64,000 nucleotides of DNA from Glossina fuscipes (taxonomy: Eukaryota; Arthropoda; Insecta; Diptera; Glossinidae), in NCBI RefSeq assembly GCF_014805625.2, contig NW_023998414.1, forward strand, positions 16,090,253-16,154,252, given 5' to 3'. Under the pieces are notes generated by a model. It was given only the letters and a program-made list of their open reading frames with translations. It was not told where the DNA came from and made no database searches. Made by a program: the position numbers and the translations under genes. Every line of letters starts with the position of its first letter. Positions within the stretch are counted from its first letter, which is position 1. Positions 39,201 through 48,759 of the stretch are shown piece after piece.

Positions 39201-42200
39201 GTTTCTTCGTTCTTAACTCCATTGCAGTTTCCTTTTTTCTTTTACTTTTTTTTCAGTTGATCCATTGATTGATATGGCGTTGTCTGTGCATCCTATAACA
39301 ATAGTGAATGTGATCTGCATTCACGGACGTTCTAAATTTTGAATTTTTCTTCTCATTTCTTATGATTTTGCGAGTCAGAAGCTGGAAATAAGTGAGACTG
39401 ACTAGCCTGTTTCATAGCAATGGTAATTGCCCTCTAACAAGTACGTAAACAAATTCTACGATCGTAAGTACAGTTGCGAATTGCTTATGATCGATCCATT
39501 ACACGAACATTAATCTTCTGAAGTACTTCTATAAATGTGTTTGGTGTTCAAGTATTCAGCGTTCGTACGAAATCAAGTATGGATTTCTTATTTGATCAAA
39601 TTTCTTTCTATTTTTTTCTTCTTTTTCGAATTGTTAACGGCAGGGTAAGAACAACGCGCCTGCTCGAAAATATCTCCATGTGTCGTTCGAAATAATCATA
39701 AATTTTAATAAATGATAGCTTTGGTGTGACAGTGTGAGGAATCTTTGGTATTCAAAAATATGTTCGCTTGTGTATAACTGAGTAACTATTGTATCTCTGA
39801 CTAAAATTAGAATCATTTTATTTTACACGTAGGCATATGATTTTCTTATATACGATATTTATATATATACTTGAGTATGTGCATACGTCTGACGGAGTTA
39901 ATATTAATGTTTTTTAGAGCGAGCTGGAGTTACTTTAGGGATCCCATAATGGGGGGAATTTTATGGAAGAGCATTCACAGCAATTATATCACAAAACATC
40001 GTATATATCAAGTATCACATATACTCGTACGAACATCATATGCGAGATACGAGCAAAAAAGAAATAATATTATTTTATCTGTAAATGAAATTCTGTTGTA
40101 TTTTAAAAAACATTTCATTTCATTTGATATCCGCTGGTTTTTGTTCTTTCTACCATATTTGTTTGTTAAGTGCATTTGTTTTGCTATTTAATTAGTTATG
40201 GGAACACAATCTTTTATATTTCTTGTAAGTGAGAGTACATCCAACTCTTTTTTTACACGGTCTATTTTAGATGTTCCTTTTTAAATAACAGAATTCGCCG
40301 CTGCACAGCAAATACATTTTTTTTGCACGAATATTTTTGCTCTAATTTTCGCACTAATCATGTATACAGCAACAGAAAATATTATCGAGGCAATATTGTG
40401 ATCAGAAGTCGTGTCACGTTTGTGTCCACACATGTGTTGGCGACGTGTTCCACTGCTACTTGGATACTTGGTAATATGGATTTCATTATTGCTTTTTTTA
40501 CACGCTTTTTTCAAATTTACTGCATGTCGCATCTACATTTTTGCACGGATTTCTCAGAAATCTAGTCTACCGACTAAAAGCAGACTTGGGTGTGTGTACA
40601 CCCAAACAGTGATAAATAGCACACACACACACACACACTGCTTCGTAAGAATACACGCATGAATTTATTGAAAGATCTACGAAATACATAAGAAATAATT
40701 TTTTTTTTTTTTTTAATTTTAAAATATAATATTTAAAACACTGAAGGAATACCTTATCGGAAGCATTGCGTCCAATTTTTCTTTATATCCCTTAAACATT
40801 TAAAAAAAATTTCTTTTCCCCAAACTGTTTAGAATATATTTTTAAAGAAAGTGCATCTTTTTGTGAAGTTTTCTTTATAAATCGTTGCGTTTTTATTCGA
40901 GCCGTGTAGTGATGTGTGCTGCTATCCATGTGTCCATTATTTATATTTTTTAAATAATATGTATGTGGTATTGGTTTTTTATAAATTTTTTTTTTTTTTT
41001 TTTTTTGTTTTTCTTAACAAACAAGGCAAAGAGTTCCAGTAAAAATAGTTTGCAAGTCAGAAACTTACTGCTCTTCTAAGAACTATAAATATTTTTACAT
41101 AGATAAGAATGGTTTTTTTTTTTCATTAATAGTTATGAGCAATAACACGTTGCTTAGAAAGAAGAAATTCGTTAGAAAGTTGGTGAAAATCTAAAATCTC
41201 GTCATAAGATGAATCTCAGTTACGATCTGTATATATAGCTGTAACGTTTTCACGGAGAGGGAAATGCGAATGAGGTAATTATATGCGGACGGACGGACGT
41301 TATTGAAACAAAAATATTACGGCCATGTGTGTGCGTGCATATTCCCGTAAACGCGGTAACAAAAGTCTGGGATCAAAGATTGCCTCACGAGCTGGTGAAG
41401 CTTGTAGCGATTCGCTTATGAGGCCTTAAATGAAAATCGCCAAACCGTTTCGTCGTAATAAAGGCGTATGAGCGTAAAATGGACTTGCATCTCAGCACCT
41501 AGTTGCATACAAAAAACCATTTGCTTTTCCGACTTAGAGATTGCGTTTCCAACGTTCGCTTGCGAATAAAGTTATATGGAAACTTTGTGTTTTCAGCTAG
41601 CCGTCACAACACACTGCTGATCCTTAGGTAGAAAAAGGACGTTTATCGAACTACAGTCTTAAAGTCAAGTACTATATGAATTGAATGCAATTGACGACAA
41701 ATCGCTATCTCTGGCAAGGGGGTCTACAAGAAGAAGAGCCAGATTACTTCAGCGATTACTTCAGAGCAGGGCGACGTAATCAAATAACCGCTGCCTCAGG
41801 TAATGAGTGCTAGTAAATGTTAGACTTTCCCAAAACCTAACTTTTATGCATTTTATGTAACCTACAAACAACGTTATATGGTAAAGATAACGATGTGACA
41901 AGTGACGATAAACTTTTTGGCCTCGCTGTCCGCGTATCTGTAAATCACGGCTCATTTTTAGGTTTACCCGTGCACTTGGCATAACGCAACGCTTAAAAAT
42001 TATAAATTTATATGTTCACATTCAGACGAGGTTTTCATGCTGTAGCCGAATTCACATAGAACAACGTGTTGGGTAAGATGGAGCATACGCTTGCGTAGCA
42101 TGTCTCATGTATGCCGTGCTATCGTAATATTTCTGTTTTCAAGATCTTTCCTTTTAAAGTCAATGAAAACGGTGAAGCGGTGAGTAGAGAAAAACACAAA

Positions 42201-45200
42201 AAGTTGACTTAAGCTGAACCTAATTTCTTTAAAATGAAATCGCTTGAATGACTTGAATGTTATTTTCGAGCCCATCTTATAAATAGATTTTAATTATTAT
42301 GCATGAACACATGAAATAGGGGACTTTCACACACAATCTCTGCTGTTATCTCAAGCCTCTGAACACTAGCGAAACACTCGGCAAAGAGCACAGATTATTA
42401 AACGAGCCGGAGGAGATTTGTCATCAACTACAACAAAAGCAATAATCAGTCATCAGTCATCAGTCAATGCAAGTTAATCATACATGCACATCAGGCACTA
42501 TTTATATGTATGTGCATAAATGCATATAAATTACTATAAAAGTAAATATTTATGCTCCATCTTACACACACACACACAAACATATATATATATATATATA
42601 TATTTAAACACAATCATATAATATACCGCAACTAACTTTACTTTTTAACGATATTGTATAGTAGATGGAGTAGTCTATTAAATCAATGCTACGATAATTA
42701 AACTTGTATTTACTTATTATAGCTATAATGCTTATATTCAACTATGCGCGCATATTTTTTCTTAAAAGTGTTTTAAATTTTAATTTGAAATGATTTTTTG
42801 TAATCGTTCTGCATTGAGTAAGTAACTAGAGGATCTCTTTTGCGGATAGTTAATCTTCGTATAACGCAGCACTTCTATAAGAAGCACTCACGCTAGTTCG
42901 ATTCGGGATTTGGGCAATACTTTCGTAAAAAATAAAAAGCAATTAAAAAGGAATTTTTTCATTTGCAATGAGGGAAATCCCATAGTTCTACTAGAAAGTT
43001 TACTTCTACAAAGCATAAGGCATAAGGAAAAGCCTGGACTTAGCCGAACAGTTAGAGTCTTATTTTTGAAATGGAGACCGAAAAGAGTACATAGTGCTTA
43101 GCACCATGTAAACGAATTTATAAAGACCTTCTAATCTTAATAAAAGAGCAAAGAAGACTTTTTGGTGGATAAACGGGGCAAATATCGTAGCATGGTTTTT
43201 AATTTTTGAAGACTAAACTCCCTTTTGGTAGTAGTTCTTTGTTTCGTACAACACGAATTCGTATAATACGGCAATATGGAACTTTCGCGTTATACGGCAG
43301 TTGCCTGTGTATGCATATCATAGCAATATAGAGTTTTTGTTTTTTATAAAGTTTTCCTGGACGAAATATTTTTTTTTCGTTAATTCGTTGAAAATTTATT
43401 ATAAGAAATTATATAACAGACGTTCGGAAAGAAGAAAAGCTTTCATTGTGAAACGACCGCTGTTTCTGATTATTGTGCAATTCCTGAAAAAGTTATGGCA
43501 ATTTTTTATCGCTATGGAATATGTAACTGCAGATCTGTAAGAGCTCCCGTTTATATAATTGAGTTTGAGAGATCAGTAGATCAAATAAAATTTTGTGTGC
43601 GTGTGTATGTATGTGTGAGTGAGAGATTTGGTTAGATTTTCAAATTGAATCAAGGACAAATTACTTCGGTCCATTTTCGAAAGATCTCTCTGGCTGTCAT
43701 GAACTTTTCAGAACGACAGCTGACCTCGGCACTCTCGCATAGCTCAGCGAACTCCCACTAACATTAGCTTTATATTGCTTCGAATCGCGTACAAAAATGT
43801 GCCTTTTTACTAAAAGGACTTTTTGAAATGTAAGCCTTGTATGGCTTAAATCATGTTGGCTCTTCCATATAAGTGCCGTTATAACAACTAAGCAACGAGC
43901 TATGACGAGCTTCTATTACTTTTTGAGGAAACTCGGTAAACTCGTATCGTATTCAGCGAAATGACGTAAGGCATTTAATGATCAGCCTTGTACGAATTTA
44001 ATGTTTTATATGGTTTCGTTATAATTAACTGAACAAATCGACAATTTATGGAAAAAACTAATAAGTTGTCTTGTCACACATGTTACTTTAAAGAAAGCGT
44101 TAAGAATATTAAGTACAGTTGCGAAGATTGCGTTTGTATTGTGTGCGAACATGTCTCTTGGTTTTTCATTTCCAATGTCCCAGTGAATGTCATGAATAGG
44201 GTGAGACTTTCTTCTTATGTGCACACTGCAAAATCCATGAAACTATTTTGAACACATCGTAACATTTTATTAGAAGTGCTAAGATCGCGTCTATTTACAC
44301 AGAACTGTGGAAAAAAACTCTCCAAATATTCTCACACATGATCTAAAAATGTACAGATTTTTCCTATTAACGAAGAAAGCGATATTGCAGTGATAGCACA
44401 AATATCGCTTAGATTAGTGCGACAAGTAGGAAATAATAATAAATGTTTTTTTTATTACTATTTATACGATCTGTAATCAATTTGGCTCATTGTTGTCTTT
44501 ACGAATCCAAAATGATTTCTTGCAATAAATGCTGAGTTGCCTAAGGCATAGTTGATCGCAAAAATGGAGATAACTTTAGTTACTAGGAAACACCGTGTAC
44601 TACGAATATCAATACTTAGCTGACTATTTGTGTGTAATAGATAGAGGCGGGCGATAAGAAATTAACATTTGTCGTGTAGAGTTTAGACATTTTCCTCTTC
44701 ATCCACAGTCAGTCTCATTAATATTGGCCCTTTTCGTTCGCCAAAAGGTGAAAGCTTGTTAAACACTGTCCATAGTCCAAACATGAAAATTTTTCTTTTT
44801 GGCTATGTTCTACTACCAGGGAATATGTATTCCATACATTATTCCAGTCGATAAGAAAAGCAAATCACTTCAACAACTTCAAAAACATTGCGTCATTAAT
44901 TTGTGGGTTTTTCACATAAGCAAGGGTACGAAGAGAAAAACAGTATATAATAACTTTTAATAATTTGTTTGGTTTAGGAAACTCTTCACTGCATTCTTGT
45001 TGTAGTTTATTTTTCAGATGTTGGACGGAAGAGATTGAGTGTTTTCACACATGGCGGTCCGATTCGTCGCACATGTTTTTGATGGGGTTTATGTCGGTTG
45101 GTTGGAGAAGAGCGTGGAGAAGAGCCATTCTCGAATTAAGCGGAACTTATGCTTGAGGTTGTTATCTTGGTAGAATTTGTCTGTAGTTTCTTCCAGACAT

Positions 45201-46398
45201 TCCTTCAATATCCTTGTTTACATTGCCAGAGCCAGAATATAGCAATTTTTCGACTCCACTGCCATGCTCGCCCTAAGCCATGGGTACAAGAACGTAACAG
45301 GAAAACGCCTAACTCTTAGTGGAATAGCGTTACACTTGCAAATATAACGGGAAAAAGGAACTTGGAAACGTGTTCTGCCTGTCTTGCCCTAGGTTTGACA
45401 AGCGTTTACTTTTTGTCGAGCGAAAGAGCCCAATATTTTATTAATGAGACTCACTGTAATCGGTTTTAATTGAGCTGCGAATATGAACCGTTTGAAACTT
45501 TAACCCGACAGAGAGAGATATTAATCGTATATTAAACACGGTTGACCTGGATTACTAGTACCTCTAGAATAAGTATAAAATAATATAAAAATGTGTAAAT
45601 ATTTTTAGAAATAATTTTTTGGTTTTCGTATAAGAAAAAAATGTACGTTTCCTGTTTCCATACAAAATACTTTAGTTACACAATGCAAGGCTTTGTTCTG
45701 CTTGCACGTCATCGTAAACGGAGATAAACAAAATTTATATGGAAATAATAAAAAATATTATTATGATTATTACGACACACATAAGTGGTGTGCATGAGTA
45801 CTAAGAGATAATAAGTTTTCTTTTTTTCTTTTTCTTTGTATTTTTTTTTTTTTTCCTTTTTATCAACTTTCAACAGTTGTATCAGACGTGAAAAAAAAAA
45901 AAAATCAGAAATGAGAAATGAAGTATGAAAAATGAAAAACGATGGCGGAGAAAAGGCAACTTTTACGTTAAAGCTGTTCAAAAATTGCTGACATGATTAA
46001 ACAACAATTAGCAAATAATTTATGTATATCAAGGTGAACATCTGAAACATACAATAGACGTTGTTTTTTATTTGTTATTTTTTTATAATTTTTATTCCTA
46101 ATAAATTACAAATGAAATCAATAAAACCCTTAACTTCTTTATCTCGCGTTCTGATAGCGTAGTTTTTTCTCTTGCTCAAAAATAAATGAAAGGAAAATTG
46201 TGGTAAAATTTAAATATTTTTTACGAGAATTGCATGCAATATACAAGCTAACTATGGTTAGCTGCTATTTATGTCCACATAAGTCGAGTCGAGTTTTGTG
46301 CACCTTTGTGTCTTTTGTACTTGTAAGAGATGATTTTTAACACTTACCCTTCGTGGTTTGGATTCAACCATTTGTTCAACTTCGATACCGTCTGACAT
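22315..46398 (-). CDS. COTL1: coactosin-like F-actin-binding protein
   Basis: Single ADF-homology-domain protein of the coactosin family, which binds actin filaments in the cytoplasm. Core exons: 22983-22901, 22771-22531 and 22431-22315. From the ATG at 22983 they encode 146 residues, close to the 142 of human coactosin-like protein. Family hallmarks read directly: DVRSDLTDTEW, GDEMSKRKKF, LTWIGQNVG, QRAKMSTDK and the C-terminal AGGANYGTG. In-frame junctions run TG|G, AAT|AAT and so on. A further exon at 46398-46348 encodes MSDGIEVEQMVESKPRR and ends in phase 0 at a consensus donor. Spliced onto the acceptor immediately before ATG-CCT-ATG it gives a 163-residue isoform. The core is certain to family level; the link to the distant exon is inference. 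I believe the Drosophila equivalent is CG6891. Confidence 0.88.
22531..22771 (-). CDS. COTL1: coactosin central exon
   Basis: This 241-nt exon has acceptor TTTCAG|G and donor AAT|GTAAGT. It encodes the bulk of the ADF-H fold, from AVFKFDGPRIICTARG through MGDEMSKRKKFIFLTWIG to AKMSTDKALIKDVLN, including the basic MSKRKK actin-contact segment. Confidence 0.93.
22901..22983 (-). CDS. COTL1: coactosin first core exon
   Basis: This 83-nt exon begins with ATG-CCT-ATG directly after an acceptor-like CCATAG and ends at donor TG|GTAAGA. It encodes MPMATSLDKDAIREAYEDVR. Because the ATG sits exactly at the splice acceptor, the exon works either as a start exon joined to a non-coding leader or as an internal exon joined in phase 0 to the coding exon at 46398-46348. 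Confidence 0.88.
23307..23445 (-). other. possible non-coding first exon of coactosin
   Basis: On the minus strand this GC-richer stretch (containing GTCGTTGCGTCGC) ends at AAG|GTAAAT, a usable donor at 23307-23306, about 320 bases upstream of the ATG at 22983. It has no in-frame ATG. It is a plausible proximal promoter and leader for the short 146-residue form. Evidence is only position, donor and base composition. Confidence 0.35.
24833..24862. repeat. (GTGC)n microsatellite
   Basis: GTGC units with one TTCG interruption. Confidence 0.9.
25698..25775 (+). other. tRNA-like sequence (tRNA pseudogene or SINE head)
   Basis: The segment starts ACCAGG and ends CCTGGT, giving a six-base acceptor-like pairing. 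GTAGCCAGTTGGT matches an A-box and GGTTCGATCC matches a B-box, at near-tRNA spacing (78 nt total). No normal seven-base anticodon loop is clear, so it is unlikely to be a functional tRNA. Confidence 0.4.
25889..26377 (-). other. unassigned 162-codon ORF, probably a repeat remnant
   Basis: This open frame contains VLLVPSDYHLC, SLERWEND and KWPKYVQASNKIW. The pattern of a short basic/beta segment, VPSDY, then WP-x-Y faintly recalls insect transposon-associated proteins of the DUF4806 type. Its C-terminal Lys-rich run is only the reverse of a poly-T/C tract. No splice or start context stands out. I do not recognise it with confidence. Confidence 0.2.
27801..27841. repeat. 10-bp tandem repeat TGTGAATGGA
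   Basis: Four near-identical units (TGTGATTGGA then three TGTGAATGGA). Confidence 0.9.
28686..29600 (+). repeat. dispersed repeat family A, longest copy
   Basis: It begins AACAAGTAAGAAAACT, followed by TTCGGTTGTGACCGAATC (itself an inverted repeat) and TTTTATACCCAT. It continues through a GACGGACGGACAAACGG segment and ends near TACCCTCATCTTTGGGTGATG. The same order is found inverted at 55056-55447. This looks like a non-autonomous dispersed element common in flies. The short ORFs inside are fortuitous. Confidence 0.7.
34869..34898. repeat. (GACGAT)n microsatellite
   Basis: About four and a half units of GACGAT; would encode Asp-Asp if translated, but no gene is present. Confidence 0.9.
38541..38735. 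repeat. degenerate 101-bp tandem duplication
   Basis: The unit ACCTCGGTCTACCCATAAAC (38544) recurs as ATCTCGGTCTATCCATGAAC (38645). Both continue into ATAAGTC-x-GCAG/ACAGTAACG, GACGCC and AACGACCTTC. The two copies have diverged by many point changes. Confidence 0.75.
43255..43308. mobile_element. pogo/Tigger-like terminal sequence, degenerate
   Basis: Read on the minus strand, it starts CAGGCAACTGCCGTATAACG and continues with imperfect repeats of a CGTATAATACG-type motif. This CAGGC start with self-repeating end is typical of pogo-superfamily termini. A related TTCGTATAACGCAG lies at about 42855, so a small deleted element of about 0.45 kb is possible. Confidence 0.3.
44048..44170 (+). pseudogene. 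piggyBac-type transposase C-terminal zinc-ribbon fragment
   Basis: The frame encodes SCHTCYFKES, then KYSCEDC, then VCIVCEH. These CxxC, CxxC and CxxCxH clusters match in order and spacing the cysteine-rich C-terminal domain of piggyBac-like transposases. No catalytic domain, start or terminal repeat is visible nearby, so only the tail survives, inside the coactosin intron. Other cysteine-rich domains are possible but fit less well. Confidence 0.5.
44705..44768 (+). repeat. left terminal inverted repeat of the Tc1-like element
   Basis: It pairs with the reverse complement of about 45395-45457. Matching blocks are GTCTCATTAAT, TTGGCCCTTT/TTGGGCTCTTT, CGCCAAAA/CGACAAAA and GCTTGTTAAAC/GCTTGTCAAAC. 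Confidence 0.75.
45395..45457 (-). repeat. right terminal inverted repeat of the Tc1-like element
   Basis: Inverted partner of the repeat at 44705-44768, with scattered mismatches showing age. The outermost bases are ACTGT, as usual for Tc1 family ends. Confidence 0.75.
46348..46398 (-). CDS. candidate alternative 5' coding exon of coactosin
   Basis: This 17-codon exon (MSDGIEVEQMVESKPRR) is followed by the strong donor GTAAGTG in phase 0. It is preceded by an A/C-rich leader rich in AACAACAAGAAC motifs up to about 46560, typical of fly 5' UTRs. No other minus-strand gene between here and 22983 could use it, and the phase fits. It would add an acidic, non-ADF extension. It could instead belong to an unseen gene. 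Confidence 0.6.
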
Positions 46399-46560
46399 CT
46401 TATGCTTTGTGATTAAAGTTGTTTGTTCTTGTTGTGACTATACTGTCTTGTTGTTCTTGTTGTTGCTCTATACTTCTTGCTTACGAAGAATTATAGACGA
46501 GATCAAGATACTCGTTTTAGAGATGCTGCACGTTTTCTGGCTGCTTTAAAAGCCGTTTAC
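46399..46560 (-). other. putative 5' UTR of the distal coactosin isoform
   Basis: On the minus strand this stretch carries repeated ACAAC/AGAAC motifs and runs directly into AAG-ATG of the 17-codon exon. The start site is not defined by the sequence; an ATAAATAATAAAG tract lies just upstream (around 46565-46580). Confidence 0.4.
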
Positions 46561-46784
46561 TTTATTATTTATCGGGGCGTGTGTGTATACATGTGAGTTG
46601 CGTTTATGCATATCCGTTGATATATGTGTTGCCGGTTTTTTTCGCACAATATAACAAAGAAGAAAAATAAAATTTCGTTTAGTTATTTTGACTGTAATTT
46701 TTTTTTGTTTTCTTTCTTATTATTATTAAACAAAACATAAATAATTTATAATTAATTTTATAACAAAAATTATTAAAAAATTTG

Positions 46785-46786
<2 letters not shown>

Positions 46787-46824
<38 letters not shown>

Positions 46825-46870
46825 ACATACATATGCTTAATATATATATGCATATATATATGTATATGCC
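46787..46870. repeat. (TA)n-rich tract
   Basis: A long alternating TA run followed by imperfect TATATATGCATA units. It is typical low-complexity sequence upstream of the coactosin distal exon. Confidence 0.9.
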
Positions 46871-48539
46871 TATATAAATTAAGAATTCATCCTTATAAGA
46901 AAACTGGTTTTGCTCTTGTTAAAGAATTTTTCCGTAACATTTTATTACATATTTTATAAAGTCATTGATAAAAACTTTTCTAAAAAATTAAAAATCGAAA
47001 AATCACACCTTCTTCTTTTTCGTTCTTAATTTTTTTTTTAAATTAAAGTGAACGAACTAAAACAACGGCTTGATGTTTCTTAGTTTTATTATTATTGTAT
47101 GTTTTCTTCTTTTTTTTTTTTTAAATATTTGTTTCAAAACGTTTTTAAGCGTGTATTGCACTTTTATACTAAATTCACTGTTGTTGAATTGACTGAACAA
47201 CTTCAAATGAAAATATTTAATATATAATAATATATAAAATAACGTATATTATTTTCAACACAAGTCCCGCGATAAAAAATCTACATCCAAATGAAATGAA
47301 TTCAAATTCAATTTTAAAATTTACTTTGCTGTATTTGCTGTATATTTCTTATGGATGCCCCGCAATAATGCAGAGAATAAAATTCGTTGCTCAGAGTAAA
47401 TTTTACTTTGCTGTGCATTCTTACCTAAAAACTGAGTGAACTATCTAGAAAAAAAAAAAAAAGGCGAATGAAACGAACGGGCTGGGCTCTTCTCTGCCGA
47501 GAGCAAATTTTGCTTTACCTTTAAATGTTTATGAGCGTTGGTGTTGAAAACGCAAAGCACACAACATGCTCGTAGCCTATGAAACACGTTGGTTATGTTT
47601 GAAAGGCGAATAAGATTTCATCCAAACTGAGAATTGCTTTCATGGCCTTGCATCAAACTTGATTGAGTTGCTTGCGGTTCGCATAAAATTCGCTGAGTTT
47701 ATTTATGTTTGGAGGATTACTTTAAAGTTCAACAAAAATTCAATAAATTGTTTAATGTGTTTTTAAACCACAAAAAAGTCGGAATTATTTTCCTTTTTAT
47801 TGAAAGTAAATTTGAAACGATCGCCTGGCGGGTCTTTCAACTTAACGCAGTTTTAAATTAAAAACAATTCGTTTTAGGACAAATTTTAAATGCGCGTCAT
47901 ATCAAAGTTTTTTTTTTTACTAGTGTAGTCTTTATATTAATGTTTACAATAATATTTGTTAAAGGTAGAAAATTTGTACTAAAAGCCGGTGACAAAAAAG
48001 TACCGGGTACCAATACTTTCAGCAAAACACTTTTTATAAATCATCTTTAATATAGCCTTCGATTACTTCGGGGTGCCATTTAGTCGATGTAACGTATGTC
48101 ACACTAGATTCGTGAGTAGATCCCTCATCATAATCCGAACCCTAATAATTTAATAACGGCTAATTTAGAGATCAACTAATCGATGGCTTGTCGATATGAA
48201 TAGATTGACTTTGCCGACAACGATGATGGCTTTTCGAAGCCATCCTTGGTTTTTTTCTTCGCATTTCTAAGCCTTTTCCGTCAGTTTTCGCACACAATTT
48301 TGTTGAATATATTCGATATTCTTCGATAGCGCAGATTGGAAACGAATTCGAGTAAATTGGTAAATAGACTGGTTTTGGAATTTCCGTCACATTTGATTAT
48401 CATCCCAATGCTCAAAGATTTTTTTTTTGCCGGTGGGTTAACCAAGCTACTATAAATAAAATTGTATAATAATTGATTCCGGATACTTTTTTTACAAAAA
48501 AATCCAAATATTGATATTTTCTATTAAACGCATACGTCG

Positions 48540-48759
48540 GCATATGCATTCATCTACACATATAGTTGCGCAGACAATGAATGAAGTCGCCGTAAAAGCA
48601 AACTCACGCAAAAACCCTCATACATATAGATACAGACACTCGGTGCACAAAAACAAAAAAAACAAAAAAGATTCAACAAAACAGCCCACAAAACAACTGA
48701 ACACCAGTCGCCAGTAAAACAGCAGACTACAACTACAAAAAACCATACAAAAAAACTCA
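48540..48759 (+). other. leader-like A/C-rich sequence, possible 5' UTR exon
   Basis: The plus strand here is rich in ACAAC, AAACAG and ACACAC motifs. This is unlike the T-rich surroundings and like fly 5' UTRs. It ends at ACTCA|GTAAGAAG, a usable donor at 48760. A 68-codon ORF inside is of unlikely protein-like composition. No downstream plus-strand coding exon is recognised before 64 kb, so this remains a guess. Confidence 0.25.

Larger units (their letters stand above)
44705..45457 (-). mobile_element. deleted Tc1-like transposon with long inverted repeats
   Basis: The left end (ACAGTCAGTCTCATTAATAT...) and right end (...TTAATGAGACTCACTGT) are inverted copies. They match over roughly 60 bases, including GGCCC/GGGCT and a CGCTTGTCAAACC-like inner block. 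The inside (minus strand, about 45240-44980) encodes Tc1 transposase C-terminal parts: FYQDNNLKHKFRLIREWL with the second catalytic Asp, then INPIKN where the third residue should be Glu (LNPIEN). A frameshift lies between the two, and a TGA follows. At 753 bases the element lacks the N-terminal DNA-binding half. Confidence 0.8.
22984..46347 (-). other. long 5' intron of coactosin (about 23.4 kb)
   Basis: I see no supportable nested gene. Content from left to right: a GTGC microsatellite (24833-24862), a tRNA-like sequence (25698-25775), an unassigned minus-strand ORF (25889-26377), tandem TGTGAATGGA units (27801-27841), dispersed repeat A (28686-29600), several degenerate copies with GACGGACGGA motifs (31735, 34285, 41287), GATGAC and GCGAAGA microsatellites near 34.1 and 34.9 kb, a 101-bp tandem duplication (38541-38735), a pogo-like end near 43.3 kb, a piggyBac fragment (44048) and a Tc1 element (44705-45457). 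Confidence 0.5.

Noticed and set aside
2974..46870. Multiple alternating TA and GTT tracts as CRISPR-like or regulatory arrays
   Set aside because: They are simple microsatellites without spacers; the window is eukaryotic.
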